From contig NZ_JARRSA010000008.1 in NCBI RefSeq assembly GCF_029624655.1, positions 1 through 64,000 on the forward strand: a stretch of DNA of 64,000 nt. Reading direction: 5' to 3'. Within the stretch, counting starts at the first letter, position 1, and every line of letters starts with the position of its first letter. The stretch is from Roseicyclus salinarum. GTDB lineage: Bacteria > Pseudomonadota > Alphaproteobacteria > Rhodobacterales > Rhodobacteraceae. This document shows positions 44,749 to 53,938 of this stretch, piece by piece. The translations under genes and the position numbers were made by a program. A model generated the notes under the pieces. It worked only from the letters and a program-made list of their open reading frames with translations. It was not told the DNA's origin and did no database searches.

Positions 44749-46170
44749 TTGACCACGACCCACCCAGTCTACGGCCGCATCGACGGCCCAATCGTGATCA
44801 TCGGCTTCGGATCGATCGGCAAGGGAACATGGCCCCTGATCGAGCGGCACTTCGACTACGACGCCGAGAAGCTCGTCGTGATCGAGCCCGACCCGGCCAA
44901 GGCGAACTTCCTGCGCCAGCACCGGATCGCCCACGTGCAGGAAAGGCTGACGCCCGAGAACCACCGCGAGGTCTTGGGCCGGTTGCTGGAACCGGGCAAG
45001 GGTTTTTGCGTGAACCTTTCGGTCGATACATCCTCGCTCGACCTGATGAGGTTCTGCCGCGAGCTGGGCGTGCCCTACATCGACACCGTGGTGGAGCCAT
45101 GGGCGGGCTACTATTTCGGCACGACAGATAACGCCGCGCGCACCAACTACGCGCTGCGGCAGGCGGTGCGCGACGAGAAGGCGCGAAATCCGGGCGGCTC
45201 GACGGCGGTGTCGTGCTGCGGCGCGAACCCCGGCATGGTGTCGTGGTTCGTGAAGGAGGCGCTTCTGACGCTGGCGCGCGACACCGGCCGCGAGGTGCCG
45301 TCGCCCGCGGACCGCGAGGGTTGGGCGCGTCTGATGCAGGGTCTGGGCGTCAAGGGCGTCCACATCGCCGAGCGCGACACGCAGGCCCGGCGCCAGCCGC
45401 GTCCGCGCGGTGTCTTCGTCAACACGTGGTCGGTCGAGGGCTTCATCGCCGAGGGCTTCCAGCCCGCCGAGCTGGGCTGGGGCACGCACGAGCCCTGGTT
45501 CCCCGAGAATGGCCACCGCCACGCGACAGGATGCCAGGCGGGCATCTGGCTGGAGCGGCCGGGCGCGATCACGCGCGTGCATACCTGGTGCCCGACGCCG
45601 GGTCCGCAGTTCGGGTTCCTCGTGACCCACAACGAGGCGATCTCGGTGTCGGACTACTACACCGTGGGGCAGGGCGCGGAGCCCGACTACCGTCCGACCT
45701 GCCACTATGCCTATCACCCCTGCGACGACGCGGTGCTGTCGCTGCACGAGATGTTCGGCTCGGGGAGACAGCAGGAGAAGCACCACATCCTGGGCGAGGA
45801 CGAGATCGTCGAGGGGATCGACGAGCTGGGCGTGCTTCTTTACGGCCACGAGAAGAACGCGCTCTGGTACGGCTCGCGGCTGTCGAACGCCGAGGCGATG
45901 GAGCTGGCGCCGTTCCAGAACGCCACGGGCCTTCAGGTGACGTCGGCGGTTCTGGCCGGCATGGTCTGGGCGCTGGAGAACCCGGGCGCGGGCATCGTGG
46001 AGACCGACGAGATGGACCACGCGCGGTGCCTCGAGGTGCAGCGGCCCTACCTCGGTCCGGTCGAGGCGCACTACACGGACTGGACCCCGCTGCAGGACCG
46101 GTGGGAGCACTTCCCCGAGGACATCGACCCCGAGGAGCCCTGGGCCTTCCGCAACGTGCTGGCGAGCTGA
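44749..46170 (+). CDS. hss: homospermidine synthase
   Basis: 473 residues from a TTG start with GAAGGA upstream. The Rossmann start VYGRIDGPIVIIGFGSIGKG and the family blocks VNLSVDTSSLDLMRFCRELG, NPGMVSWFVKEALL and WGTHEPWFPENGHRHATG are present. It joins two putrescines, or spermidine and putrescine, with NAD+ as prosthetic redox group, producing homospermidine in the cytoplasm. Homospermidine is a main polyamine of many alphaproteobacteria. It stands alone on the plus strand, followed by an MFS gene after 145 bases. Confidence 0.95.
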   Translation: MTTTHPVYGRIDGPIVIIGFGSIGKGTWPLIERHFDYDAEKLVVIEPDPAKANFLRQHRIAHVQERLTPENHREVLGRLLEPGKGFCVNLSVDTSSLDLMRFCRELGVPYIDTVVEPWAGYYFGTTDNAARTNYALRQAVRDEKARNPGGSTAVSCCGANPGMVSWFVKEALLTLARDTGREVPSPADREGWARLMQGLGVKGVHIAERDTQARRQPRPRGVFVNTWSVEGFIAEGFQPAELGWGTHEPWFPENGHRHATGCQAGIWLERPGAITRVHTWCPTPGPQFGFLVTHNEAISVSDYYTVGQGAEPDYRPTCHYAYHPCDDAVLSLHEMFGSGRQQEKHHILGEDEIVEGIDELGVLLYGHEKNALWYGSRLSNAEAMELAPFQNATGLQVTSAVLAGMVWALENPGAGIVETDEMDHARCLEVQRPYLGPVEAHYTDWTPLQDRWEHFPEDIDPEEPWAFRNVLAS

Positions 46171-46210
46171 GGCCGCCCGGGCCGCGCGACCCGGGGCGGC
46201 GGCGCGCGCC

Positions 46211-46257
46211 GGGGGCGCCGCCCCCGGACCCCCGGGCGTATTTGGGGAAAGATGAAG
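46211..46257 (+). repeat. Rhodobacteraceae-type intergenic repeat
   Basis: A run starting GGGGGCGCCGCCCCC, with CCCCCGGACCCCCGGG next, then TATTTGGGGAAAGATGAAG. I know closely similar sequences from intergenic regions of many Rhodobacteraceae genomes, where they form a hairpin followed by the constant tail. It appears once in this window. Confidence 0.6.
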
Positions 46258-46315
46258 GGCAGGCCTGTGCGGATCCGCACGTTCGGTGCGATGGACGCCG
46301 CGCGGAAAGCGTCGT

Positions 46316-47581
46316 ATGGGCAAGCGGATGGCACTTGGCGACACCCTGAGGACGATCCCCCTCGCGGAGGCGGAACGGCTGCCGCTCTGGCGGCGGCCGG
46401 TGGCGCTTCTGGCGCTGATGGCGTTCGGGATGCCGATCGCCTTCGCCACCTGGTCGGCGCTTCTGAACAACTTCGTCATCGAGATGGCGGGCTTCGACGG
46501 AGCCGACATCGGCTGGCTTCACACCGTGCGCGAGATCCCGGGCTTCCTCGCCGTCGGGGTCATCTTGCTGATCATGTTCATCCGCGAGCAGGTGCTGGCG
46601 CTGGTGTCGCTGGTCCTTCTGGGGGTGGCGACGGCGCTCACGGCGCAGTTCCCGTCGCTGGGCGGGCTTCTGTTCGTGACGCTGCTGAGTTCTATCGGAT
46701 TCCACTATTACGAGACGGTGAACCAGTCGCTCCAGCTGCAGTGGATCGACAAGAAGCGCGCGCCGCAGACGCTGGGATGGCTCTTGTCGGTGGGCTCGGG
46801 CGCGACGCTTCTGGCCTACCTGCTGATCGTCCTGACGTGGCGCGCCTACGATCTGAGCTACGACCTCGTCTACTGGGTGGCGGGCGGCGCGACGGCGGCC
46901 ATCGCGCTGGCCTGCTTCGCCGTCTTCCCCCAGTTCGAGAGCCCGAACCCGCAGACCCGCAGGATGGTGCTGCGGCGGCGCTACTGGCTTTACTACGCGC
47001 TGCAGTTCATGTCGGGCGCCCGCCGGCAGATCTTCGTGGTCTTCGCGGGCTTCATGATGGTGGAGCGCTACGGCTTCGAGGTGCACCAGATCACCGCGCT
47101 GTTCATGGGGACGCTTCTGGCGAACATGATCGCGGCGCCGCTTCTGGGCAGGGTCGTCGCGCGGTTCGGCGAAAGGCTCGCGCTGATCGTCGAATATGCC
47201 GGGCTCGGGGCGATCTTCGTGCTCTATGCCGGCCTCTACGTCTACGACTGGGGCGCGGGGATGGCGGCGGCGCTTTACGTGCTGAACCACATCTTCTTCG
47301 CGCTGGCGCTGGCGATAAAGACCTATTTCCAGAAGATCGCGATGCCGGGCGACATCGCGCCGACCGCCGCCGTCGCCTTCACGATCAACCATGTCGCGGC
47401 CGTGTTCCTGCCTGCGGGGCTGGGCTATCTGTGGCTGACCTCGCCGGTGTCGGTGTTCCTGCTGGCGGCGGGGATGGCGGCGGTCTCGCTGGCGCTGTCG
47501 TGCCTGGTCCCACGCCACCCCGAGCCCGGCCGCGAGACGGTGCTGGCGCGGGTCGGCGTCGCGCCCACCCCTGCGGAGTGA
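46316..47581 (+). CDS. MFS transporter
   Basis: 421 residues with twelve likely helices, starting VALLALMAFGMPIAFATWSA. The loop TVREIPGFLAVGVIL and the later blocks FHYYETVNQSLQLQWIDKKR and SGARRQIFVVFAGFMMVERY are characteristic of a Rhodobacteraceae group of unknown substrate. The ATG with GGAAAG upstream was chosen; one four codons later is possible. It ends 7 bases before prmA and may share a transcript with it. Confidence 0.87.
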   Translation: MGKRMALGDTLRTIPLAEAERLPLWRRPVALLALMAFGMPIAFATWSALLNNFVIEMAGFDGADIGWLHTVREIPGFLAVGVILLIMFIREQVLALVSLVLLGVATALTAQFPSLGGLLFVTLLSSIGFHYYETVNQSLQLQWIDKKRAPQTLGWLLSVGSGATLLAYLLIVLTWRAYDLSYDLVYWVAGGATAAIALACFAVFPQFESPNPQTRRMVLRRRYWLYYALQFMSGARRQIFVVFAGFMMVERYGFEVHQITALFMGTLLANMIAAPLLGRVVARFGERLALIVEYAGLGAIFVLYAGLYVYDWGAGMAAALYVLNHIFFALALAIKTYFQKIAMPGDIAPTAAVAFTINHVAAVFLPAGLGYLWLTSPVSVFLLAAGMAAVSLALSCLVPRHPEPGRETVLARVGVAPTPAE

Positions 47582-47588
47582 TCCCCCG

Positions 47589-48455
47589 ATGCCGACCTGG
47601 ACCGCCCTGACGACACTGCGAGAGAGGGACAGCGCCGAGGCGCTGGGCGAGGCGCTTGAGGAGATCGACCTCGCGCCCGTGGGCGTCGGCGTCTTCGAGA
47701 TGGAGGACGGCTCGGGGCTTTGGGAGGTGGGAGCCTACTTCACCGAGGCGCCCGACGAGATCGCGCTGGCGCTTCTGGCCGCGGCCTACGGCGCCCAGCC
47801 CTTTGCGGTGTCGCTGCTGCCCGAGACGGACTGGGTCGCGCATGTCCGCCGCGAGCTTCACCCCGTCGAGGCCGGACGCTTCTTCCTCTACGGGTCCCAC
47901 GACGCGGACAAGGTTCCGGAGGGATGCGTGCCGCTTCTGATCGAGGCGGCGATGGCCTTCGGCACGGGGCACCACGGCACGACAAAGGGTTGCCTCGAAG
48001 CCTACGACCTGGTTCTGGCCGAGGGCATGGTGCCGCAGCGCGTCGCCGATATCGGGGCCGGCACCGCGGTCCTTGCGATCGCGGCGGCGCTGACGTCGCC
48101 GAACCCGGTCCTCGCTTCCGACATCGATCCCGTGGCCGTCGAGGTGGCCGAGGCCAACGCCGCGGCGAATGGCGTGTCGGGACGGGTGCGCTGCATCGAG
48201 GCGGCGGGGTTCGACCATCCCGAGATCGCGGCAGGAGCCCCCTACGACCTGATCTTCGCCAACATCCTGAAGGGGCCGCTTCTGGACCTCGCGGCGCCCA
48301 TGAAGGCCCATGTCGCGCCCGGGGGCCGCATCATCCTTTCGGGGATCCTGAACGAGCAGGCCGACGAGGTGATCGCCGCCTACGCGGGCGAGGGCCTGCG
48401 CTGTCTGCGGCGGGCCGAGATCGGCGAATGGACGACCCTCACAATTTCAACATAA
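47589..48455 (+). CDS. prmA: ribosomal protein L11 methyltransferase
   Basis: 288 residues. SAM-binding block RVADIGAGTAVLAIAAAL, preceded by AAMAFGTGHHGTTKGCLEAY (the PrmA-specific GTGxH motif) and followed by the catalytic-type NILKGPLLDLAAPM (the N-I-L variant of NPPY). It trimethylates L11 in the cytoplasm. The N-terminal substrate domain is residues 1-100. Seven bases separate it from the MFS stop. Confidence 0.94.
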   Translation: MPTWTALTTLRERDSAEALGEALEEIDLAPVGVGVFEMEDGSGLWEVGAYFTEAPDEIALALLAAAYGAQPFAVSLLPETDWVAHVRRELHPVEAGRFFLYGSHDADKVPEGCVPLLIEAAMAFGTGHHGTTKGCLEAYDLVLAEGMVPQRVADIGAGTAVLAIAAALTSPNPVLASDIDPVAVEVAEANAAANGVSGRVRCIEAAGFDHPEIAAGAPYDLIFANILKGPLLDLAAPMKAHVAPGGRIILSGILNEQADEVIAAYAGEGLRCLRRAEIGEWTTLTIST

Positions 48456-48530
48456 TTTTGTCCAAATGCGCCGCGAACTGTGGTAAAAGAGTGTTCGGTG
48501 GGGGCGCCTGGTTTGAAGTAGGTTGCCCTA

Positions 48531-48962
48531 ATGGCACAGGATCATACGTCTTTTTCGGATCGCTTGCAGCGAATCGAAGGCGCGCGGCGTGGCGGTAATT
48601 TCGGCCGTCGTCGCACTCGTGTCGAAGAGCCTTTCGTGGTCGTGCACCCGGACGGCTTCGCCCGACCCTTCGCAACCCGGTCCAGGAGGCTCCGCTTCGG
48701 GTTCCCGATCAAGGGCCTCATTCTCGCGACCGTCGTCACCATCCTGGTCAAGGCCTACCTGATCTGGACGCTCGGCGACGACGTCTACGGCGCGGCCGTG
48801 TCGCAGCTTCTGGCCGGAAACCAGTTCGAGCGGGCGGCGGGCCTCGTCCTTGCGCCCGACCAGGTCTCGGTCCTTGTCGTGGACCTTTTCCAGTACGTGT
48901 ACCGCCTGCTTGGCGTGGTCGCGACCGCCCTTATGGAGGGCACGCTTCCCGACCTCGCCTGA
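48531..48962 (+). CDS. small membrane protein conserved near prmA, function unknown
   Basis: 143 residues. A basic N-terminal half (RRGGNFGRRRTRVEEPFVVV) precedes two likely helices, GLILATVVTILVKAYLIWTL and VVDLFQYVYRLLGVVATALM. I recall similar proteins in Rhodobacteraceae but no function. An AT-rich 75-base gap before the gene contains the promoter (48456-48530). Confidence 0.75.
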   Translation: MAQDHTSFSDRLQRIEGARRGGNFGRRRTRVEEPFVVVHPDGFARPFATRSRRLRFGFPIKGLILATVVTILVKAYLIWTLGDDVYGAAVSQLLAGNQFERAAGLVLAPDQVSVLVVDLFQYVYRLLGVVATALMEGTLPDLA

Positions 48963-49000
48963 ACGTCGCAATTTCCGCGATCGGCTTGTGTTTTCATGAA

Positions 49001-49034
49001 GAAAAGGGCGCTCCGGGGTTTCCCGCGAGCGCCC
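49001..49034 (-). terminator. terminator of the DUF1127 gene
   Basis: GGGCGCTC and GAGCGCCC form the base of a stem with an inner CGGG / CCCG extension; on the minus strand it ends in TTTTC. It lies 41 bases past the DUF1127 stop and may also end the plus-strand gene. Confidence 0.7.
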
Positions 49035-49074
49035 TCATTCATTCCGGAGGCCTGTGCCTTCGCTGCGCGGCGTC

Positions 49075-49272
49075 TCAGTGACGGCCCTGCGCGATGTCCT
49101 CGATGTCGCCGCGGGTCAGGCCCAGATCGTCAAGCTCACGGTCCGAAAGCTGCCAAAGCGCCCTGCGGGTCACGCGGGCGTCGTTCCAGGCGACGATCCG
49201 GCCGACGACGGCGGCAAGGAGGCGGGTGGCGCGAAACCCTGCGCCAAGGGGGCGGTTGGTCATGACGGCCAT
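49075..49272 (-). CDS. DUF1127 protein
   Basis: 65 residues. The start MAVMTNRPLGAGFRATRLLA is followed by the signature ALWQLSDRELDDLGLTRGDI and ends EDIAQGRH. GGAAGGA eight bases before the ATG decides the start; an internal ATG is three codons later. DUF1127 proteins of alphaproteobacteria (e.g. CcaF1 in Rhodobacter) influence RNA turnover and stress adaptation. It is monocistronic with its own terminator. Confidence 0.9.
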   Translation of the reverse strand: MAVMTNRPLGAGFRATRLLAAVVGRIVAWNDARVTRRALWQLSDRELDDLGLTRGDIEDIAQGRH

Positions 49273-49674
49273 TGATGCAATCCTTCCAGGCGTCGGTGGC
49301 GGTGGTCGAGTGGGTGGTGTCGGTGGTGGCGGTGTCGCGCAACGTCGTGTTGCCCGTGAGGCGCACTTAGTCGTGCGGCGGGTCGCGCACAAATGTCATT
49401 TTTGCATGGGTTCCTTGCTTCGGCGGCATAGCTCGTGGTCCGTGTAACTTTATGAAAATAAGGCGAAAATCCGCTCATCAGAGGTCGCTTTCAGGCGCTC
49501 GGATGACGCATTTCGCCGACCTCGAAGCCGGTAGGCGTCTGCGGGCGGGCATCGGCGTGCGTCCGGTGCCGGACTTGGCAGATGTTCGCGTTTCGTGCTA
49601 ATGACGCGAAAACGCCGCTGCGGACCGGCGGACGGGCAGAGAACGCCGCGCGGGCGGCCGGGACGGGCAGGGAC
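49273..49674. other. 402-base intergenic region between the DUF1127 gene and ruvC
   Basis: Divergent promoter region. It holds a run of GGTGGCGGTG-like direct repeats (49307-49345) and a stretch of low GC (49386-49470), probably the DUF1127 promoter. A degenerate LexA-like box, GTTC-N7-GTGC, lies at 49584-49598. No gene or RNA is supported. Confidence 0.45.
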
Positions 49675-50187
49675 ATGCGCATCATCGGGATCGATCCGGG
49701 CCTCAGGTGTCTCGGCTGGGGCATCATCGACGCCGAGGCGGGGCGCCTGCGCCATGTCGCCAACGGCCAGTGCCGCTCAGAGGGGGAAGATCTCGCCGGC
49801 CGCCTTCTGTCGCTCTTCCGCCAGTTGACCGGGGTGATCGCCGATCACGCACCGCAATCGGCCGCGGTCGAGATGACCTTCGTGAACCGCGACGGGGCGG
49901 GCACGCTGAAGCTGGGGCAGGCGCGCGGCGTGGCGATGCTGGTGCCGGCGGTGGCGGGCATCCCGGTGGCGGAATATGCGCCGAACGCGGTCAAGAAGGC
50001 CGTCGTGGGCGCGGGCCATGCCGAGAAGCGGCAGATCGACCACATGGTGCGGATGCAGCTGCCCGGCTGCGATCCCGCGGGCCCGGATGCCGCCGACGCG
50101 CTGGCGATCGCGCTGTGCCACGCATTCCACGCCCGCGCGACCGACCGGCTGGCGCGCGCCATGGCCGCGGGGAGCGCGGCGCGATGA
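49675..50187 (+). CDS. ruvC: Holliday junction endonuclease RuvC
   Basis: 170 residues. The active-site Asp is in [16 protein letters not shown], Glu in [16 protein letters not shown] and the last acidic pair in [16 protein letters not shown]. It cuts four-way junctions as a dimer with RuvAB. The stop overlaps the ruvA ATG by 4 bases. The ATG of MRIIGID is taken over upstream in-frame codons because conservation begins here; GCAGGGAC precedes it. Confidence 0.97.
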   Translation: MRIIGIDPGLRCLGWGIIDAEAGRLRHVANGQCRSEGEDLAGRLLSLFRQLTGVIADHAPQSAAVEMTFVNRDGAGTLKLGQARGVAMLVPAVAGIPVAEYAPNAVKKAVVGAGHAEKRQIDHMVRMQLPGCDPAGPDAADALAIALCHAFHARATDRLARAMAAGSAAR

Positions 50188-50840
50188 TCGGCAAGCTGTC
50201 CGGCCGCCTCGACTACGCGGGACCCGACCATGTGATGATCGACGTGGGCGGTGTGGGGTATGTCGTCCATTGTTCCGACCGCACCCGGATGTCGCTGCCG
50301 CCGGCGGGCGAGGCCGTCTCGCTATATACCGAGCTTCTGGTGCGCGAGGATCTTCTGCAGCTTTTCGGCTTTCTCAGCCCCTACGAGCGCGAGTGGCACC
50401 GGCTTCTGGTGTCGGTGCAGGGGGTGGGTGCGAAGGCTTCGATGGCGATCCTCGGCACGCTGGGACCCGAGGGCGTCGCGCGGGCCGTGGCGCTTGCGGA
50501 CTGGGGCGCGGTGCGCGCCGCGCCGGGCGTCGGGCCGAAGCTTGCGCAGCGCGTGGTGAACGAGCTGAAGGACAAGGCGCCTGCCGCGATGGCGCTGGCG
50601 GGCGCGGGTGCCGGACCCCGTGTCGGTCCCGACGAGGGGGGTGCGTCCGCGGCCGCGCCGACGCCGGCCGCGCCCATGCGCGGCGCCGCCGAGGCCGAGG
50701 CGCTTTCGGCGCTTCAGAACCTCGGCTACGCGCCGGGCGACGCCGCGCGCGCCGTGGCCGAGGCCGCGGGAGCCACCCCCGAGGCCGACACGCCCGCGCT
50801 GATCCGCGCGGCGCTGCGGCTGCTTGCTCCGCGTGACTGA
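50184..50840 (+). CDS. ruvA: Holliday junction branch migration protein RuvA
   Basis: 218 residues. N-terminal OB fold [20 protein letters not shown], HhH region [20 protein letters not shown] and [17 protein letters not shown], and the C-terminal RuvB-binding domain [20 protein letters not shown]. The linker of about 40 Ala/Gly/Pro residues is longer than in E. coli. RuvA tetramers hold the junction open for RuvB. Overlaps ruvC. Confidence 0.97.
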   Translation: MIGKLSGRLDYAGPDHVMIDVGGVGYVVHCSDRTRMSLPPAGEAVSLYTELLVREDLLQLFGFLSPYEREWHRLLVSVQGVGAKASMAILGTLGPEGVARAVALADWGAVRAAPGVGPKLAQRVVNELKDKAPAAMALAGAGAGPRVGPDEGGASAAAPTPAAPMRGAAEAEALSALQNLGYAPGDAARAVAEAAGATPEADTPALIRAALRLLAPRD

Positions 50841-50900
50841 GCTGCGGCTGGCCGCGCCGGCGCCGCCGCGCCATAAGGGGCGTGCGCAGAAGGAACCGAG

Positions 50901-51923
50901 ATGACCGATCCCGACCCCACGCTCAGGCCCGACCGCCTGCCCGAGGACACCGACCGCGCCCTGCGGCCGCAAACCCTCGACGACTTCATCGGCCAGGAAG
51001 AGGCGCGCGCGAACCTTCGGGTTTTCACCGAAAGCGCCAAGCGCAGGGGCGAGGCGATGGACCACGTCCTGTTCCACGGGCCGCCCGGACTGGGCAAGAC
51101 GACGCTGGCGCAGATCATGGCGCGCGAACTGGGCGTGAACTTCCGCATGACGAGCGGGCCGGTGCTGGCCAAGGCGGGCGATCTCGCCGCGATCCTGACC
51201 AACCTCGACGCGCGCGACGTCCTGTTCATCGACGAGATCCACCGCCTGAACCCGGTGGTGGAAGAGGTCCTTTATCCCGCGCTCGAGGATTTCGAGCTGG
51301 ACCTCGTGATCGGCGAGGGGCCGGCCGCGCGCACCGTTCGCATCGAGTTGCAGCCCTTTACGCTGATCGGCGCGACGACGCGGCTGGGCCTTCTGACGAC
51401 GCCGCTGCGGGACCGGTTCGGCATTCCCACGCGGCTGAATTTCTACACCGTGGACGAGCTTGACCATATCGTGGGGCGGGGCGCGCGCCTTGCCGGGATC
51501 GAGGCCGAGCCCGAGGGCACGCGCGAGATCGCCGGGCGCGCGCGGGGCACCCCGCGGATCGCCGGGCGGCTTCTGCGCCGGGTGATCGACTTCGCGCTGG
51601 TCGAGGGCGACGGGCGGCTCACGCGCATGGTCGCCGACGGCGCCCTGACGCGGCTGGGCGTGGACAAGCTGGGCCTCGACGCGGCGGACCGGCGCTATCT
51701 GACGCTGATCGCCGAGAATTACGGCGGCGGGCCCGTCGGGATCGAGACGATCGCCGCGGCCCTCGCCGAGCCCCGCGACGCGCTGGAGGAGGTGATCGAG
51801 CCCTATCTCCTTCAACAGGGGTTGATCGCGCGCACGCCGCGGGGCCGAATGCTCGCGCAGAAGGGTTGGGCGCATCTGGGCCTGCCGGCGCCGGGGCAAC
51901 CCGAGCAGGGCGGCCTGTTCTGA
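50901..51923 (+). CDS. ruvB: Holliday junction DNA helicase RuvB
   Basis: 340 residues. Walker A is [17 protein letters not shown] (Lys near 66), Walker [18 protein letters not shown], sensor 1 [20 protein letters not shown]; the C-terminal winged helix runs from about residue 260 ([20 protein letters not shown]). Motor of branch migration in recombinational repair. It lies 60 bases after ruvA in the same unit. Confidence 0.98.
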   Translation: MTDPDPTLRPDRLPEDTDRALRPQTLDDFIGQEEARANLRVFTESAKRRGEAMDHVLFHGPPGLGKTTLAQIMARELGVNFRMTSGPVLAKAGDLAAILTNLDARDVLFIDEIHRLNPVVEEVLYPALEDFELDLVIGEGPAARTVRIELQPFTLIGATTRLGLLTTPLRDRFGIPTRLNFYTVDELDHIVGRGARLAGIEAEPEGTREIAGRARGTPRIAGRLLRRVIDFALVEGDGRLTRMVADGALTRLGVDKLGLDAADRRYLTLIAENYGGGPVGIETIAAALAEPRDALEEVIEPYLLQQGLIARTPRGRMLAQKGWAHLGLPAPGQPEQGGLF

Positions 51924-52030
51924 CACGGCGCGCGACCGGTCCGGCAGGGCGGGCCCATGCGGCTGGCCGGCCTGTCTCCGCGCCAAGGTGCCCTTGACCG
52001 TCGTGCCGCCGCGGGCCAGATGAGCGGCCC

Positions 52031-52684
52031 ATGACCGATAGCTCCCTCGCCCCGCTCGACGCCGACCAGATCGCAGCACTTTTCACGCGTGCCGACGGAC
52101 AGGTCCTGTTCGCGCGCTGGGGCCGGCCGATCGCGCCCGTCGTCTTCGGCGTCGAGGACGCCACGGTTTCCGTCCTGAAGGGGGCGATCGAGGCGGTGGT
52201 CGCGCTGGCCGGCCACACGATGACCGAGACGGATCCCGAACTTGGCGCGAACCTGATGGTCTTCTTCATCCGCGACTGGGAAGAACTGGCGCAGACGCCG
52301 GGCCTCGACCGGCTCTTGCCCGATCTGCCCGACACGGTGGCGCGGCTGCGGAAGGCCGACGCGAACCAGTATCGCGCGTTCCGGTTCGACGCGCAGGGCG
52401 GGATCAAGGCGGCCTTCGTCTTCGTGCGCATGGACGACGACCTCGCGGCCGTCTCCGCCGAGACGATCGCGCTGAGCCAGGCGGTGCAGACGATCCTGCT
52501 GTGGTCGGACACCGCGTTTCTTGGCTCCTCGCCGCTGGCGGTCCTGTCCGAGGGCGGTCCCGCGATCCTCAAGCCGCAGATCGCCGACCTCATCCGCGCG
52601 GCCTACGACCCGGTGCTTCCCGTCGCGGCCACCGACCGCGCGCACGCGCTGCGCCTCGCTGCGCGCCTGCCGCGCCCGCAGTAG
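52031..52684 (+). CDS. conserved hypothetical protein between ruvB and ybgC
   Basis: 217 residues, soluble, no signal or membrane segment. Central stretches LFARWGRPIAPVVFGVEDAT, DPELGANLMVFFIRDWEELA and GGIKAAFVFVRMDDDLAAVS suggest a mixed alpha/beta fold. I know of similar proteins at the same position in Rhodobacteraceae but no function. Separate from ruvB by 107 bases and 39 bases before ybgC. Confidence 0.78.
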   Translation: MTDSSLAPLDADQIAALFTRADGQVLFARWGRPIAPVVFGVEDATVSVLKGAIEAVVALAGHTMTETDPELGANLMVFFIRDWEELAQTPGLDRLLPDLPDTVARLRKADANQYRAFRFDAQGGIKAAFVFVRMDDDLAAVSAETIALSQAVQTILLWSDTAFLGSSPLAVLSEGGPAILKPQIADLIRAAYDPVLPVAATDRAHALRLAARLPRPQ

Positions 52685-52723
52685 CGCCTTGACGCCCGGC
52701 GGGGGCGCCCCGATGGTCCAGTC

Positions 52724-53137
52724 ATGACCCTCCATCGCCATCCCGTCCGCGTCTACTACGAGGACACCGACCTCGCCGGCATCGTCTATTACGCGAACTA
52801 CCTTCGGTTTCTCGAACGGGGCCGCTCGGAGATGGTGCGGACGGCGGGCATCAGCCAGCTCGACATGAAGGCGCGCGGCTTCGTCTTCGCGGTGCGCAGG
52901 GTCGAGGCGGACTACCTCGGGCCCGCCCGCTTCGAGGATGAGCTGATCGTCGAGACGCGGGCATCAGTCCTCAAGGGCGCGAGCTTCGACATGGCCCAGC
53001 GGGTCCTGCGCGGCGACGAGGTGCTTCTCGAGGCGCTGGTGCGGATCGTGGTGCTGAACGATCAGGGCCGCGCCACGCGGCTTCCGGCGGATATTCGCGC
53101 AAAACTCGCGGCGATCACGTCAGATGTCTGCATGTGA
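52724..53137 (+). CDS. ybgC: tol-pal-associated acyl-CoA thioesterase
   Basis: 137 residues, hotdog fold. The start VRVYYEDTDLAGIVYYANYL RFLERGRSE region carries the catalytic Asp in YEDTDLAG, typical of the YbgC group. The family hydrolyses short acyl-CoA or acyl-ACP and is linked with phospholipid enzymes in Gram-negative bacteria. It opens the tol-pal cluster, 108 bases before tolQ. Confidence 0.93.
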   Translation: MTLHRHPVRVYYEDTDLAGIVYYANYLRFLERGRSEMVRTAGISQLDMKARGFVFAVRRVEADYLGPARFEDELIVETRASVLKGASFDMAQRVLRGDEVLLEALVRIVVLNDQGRATRLPADIRAKLAAITSDVCM

Positions 53138-53245
53138 CGGAGAAGTGTTCGCCAAGCCCATTGGAAGCTGATATTCTTCCGCATAATGAGGCGCGACGAA
53201 CAAGCGCCCGTCACCGAGGCCGGGCCAGAGGACTGCAGTAAAAGT

Positions 53246-53938
53246 ATGGAAACCGAAACGCTCGCGTTGGCGCAGGAGGCGGATTACACCGTCATTGCGC
53301 TTTTCTTCCGTGCGTCGTTCATCGTGCAGCTCGTGATGATCGCCCTGATCGTCGCGTCCGTGTATGTCTGGGCGATCACCTTCTCGAAATACGCCATGTA
53401 CCGCAGGGCCCGCGCCAACGCGCAGGCCTTCGACGCCGCGTTCTGGTCGGGCGAGCCGCTGGACGAGCTCTACGATCAGGTGGCGGCCGCGCCGTCCAGC
53501 GCGTCCGAGCGCGTGTTCGTGGCCGGCATGACGGAATGGCGGCGGTCGCTGCGCGACGACGGCGTGCTGATCCCCGGCGTGCAGCAGCGCGTCGACCGTT
53601 CGATGGACGTGGCGATCGCGCGCGAGAGCGAGCGGCTGACCAAGGGACTGAACTTCCTCGCGACCACCGGCGCCACGGCGCCCTTCGTGGGGCTTTTCGG
53701 CACGGTCTGGGGCATCATGCGCTCCTTCCAGGAGATCGCGATCTCGGGCAACACCTCGCTCGCCGTGGTCGCGCCCGGCATCGCCGAGGCGCTTCTGGCG
53801 ACGGGGCTGGGCCTTCTGGCGGCAATCCCGGCCGTCATATTCTACAACAAGCTGTCGAGCGACTCCGACAGCCTCGTGGCAAATTATGAAGGCTTCGCCG
53901 ACGAGTTCTCGACGCTTCTGTCGCGGCAGCTGGACTGA
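53246..53938 (+). CDS. tolQ: Tol-Pal system motor protein TolQ
   Basis: 230 residues. Three helices: VQLVMIALIVASVYVWAITF, then LNFLATTGATAPFVGLFGTV and NTSLAVVAPGIAEALLATGL, the MotA/ExbB signature. It forms the proton channel with TolR, energising TolA at the inner membrane for outer-membrane constriction at division. The ATG at METETLALAQEAD matches the family start; an in-frame start 20 codons earlier is unlikely. The stop overlaps tolR by one base. Confidence 0.95.
   Translation: METETLALAQEADYTVIALFFRASFIVQLVMIALIVASVYVWAITFSKYAMYRRARANAQAFDAAFWSGEPLDELYDQVAAAPSSASERVFVAGMTEWRRSLRDDGVLIPGVQQRVDRSMDVAIARESERLTKGLNFLATTGATAPFVGLFGTVWGIMRSFQEIAISGNTSLAVVAPGIAEALLATGLGLLAAIPAVIFYNKLSSDSDSLVANYEGFADEFSTLLSRQLD

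Noticed and set aside
49307-49345. GGTGGCGGTG direct repeats resembling a short tandem array
   Set aside because: Units vary in length and have no spacers, so not a CRISPR; simple-sequence drift is enough to explain them.
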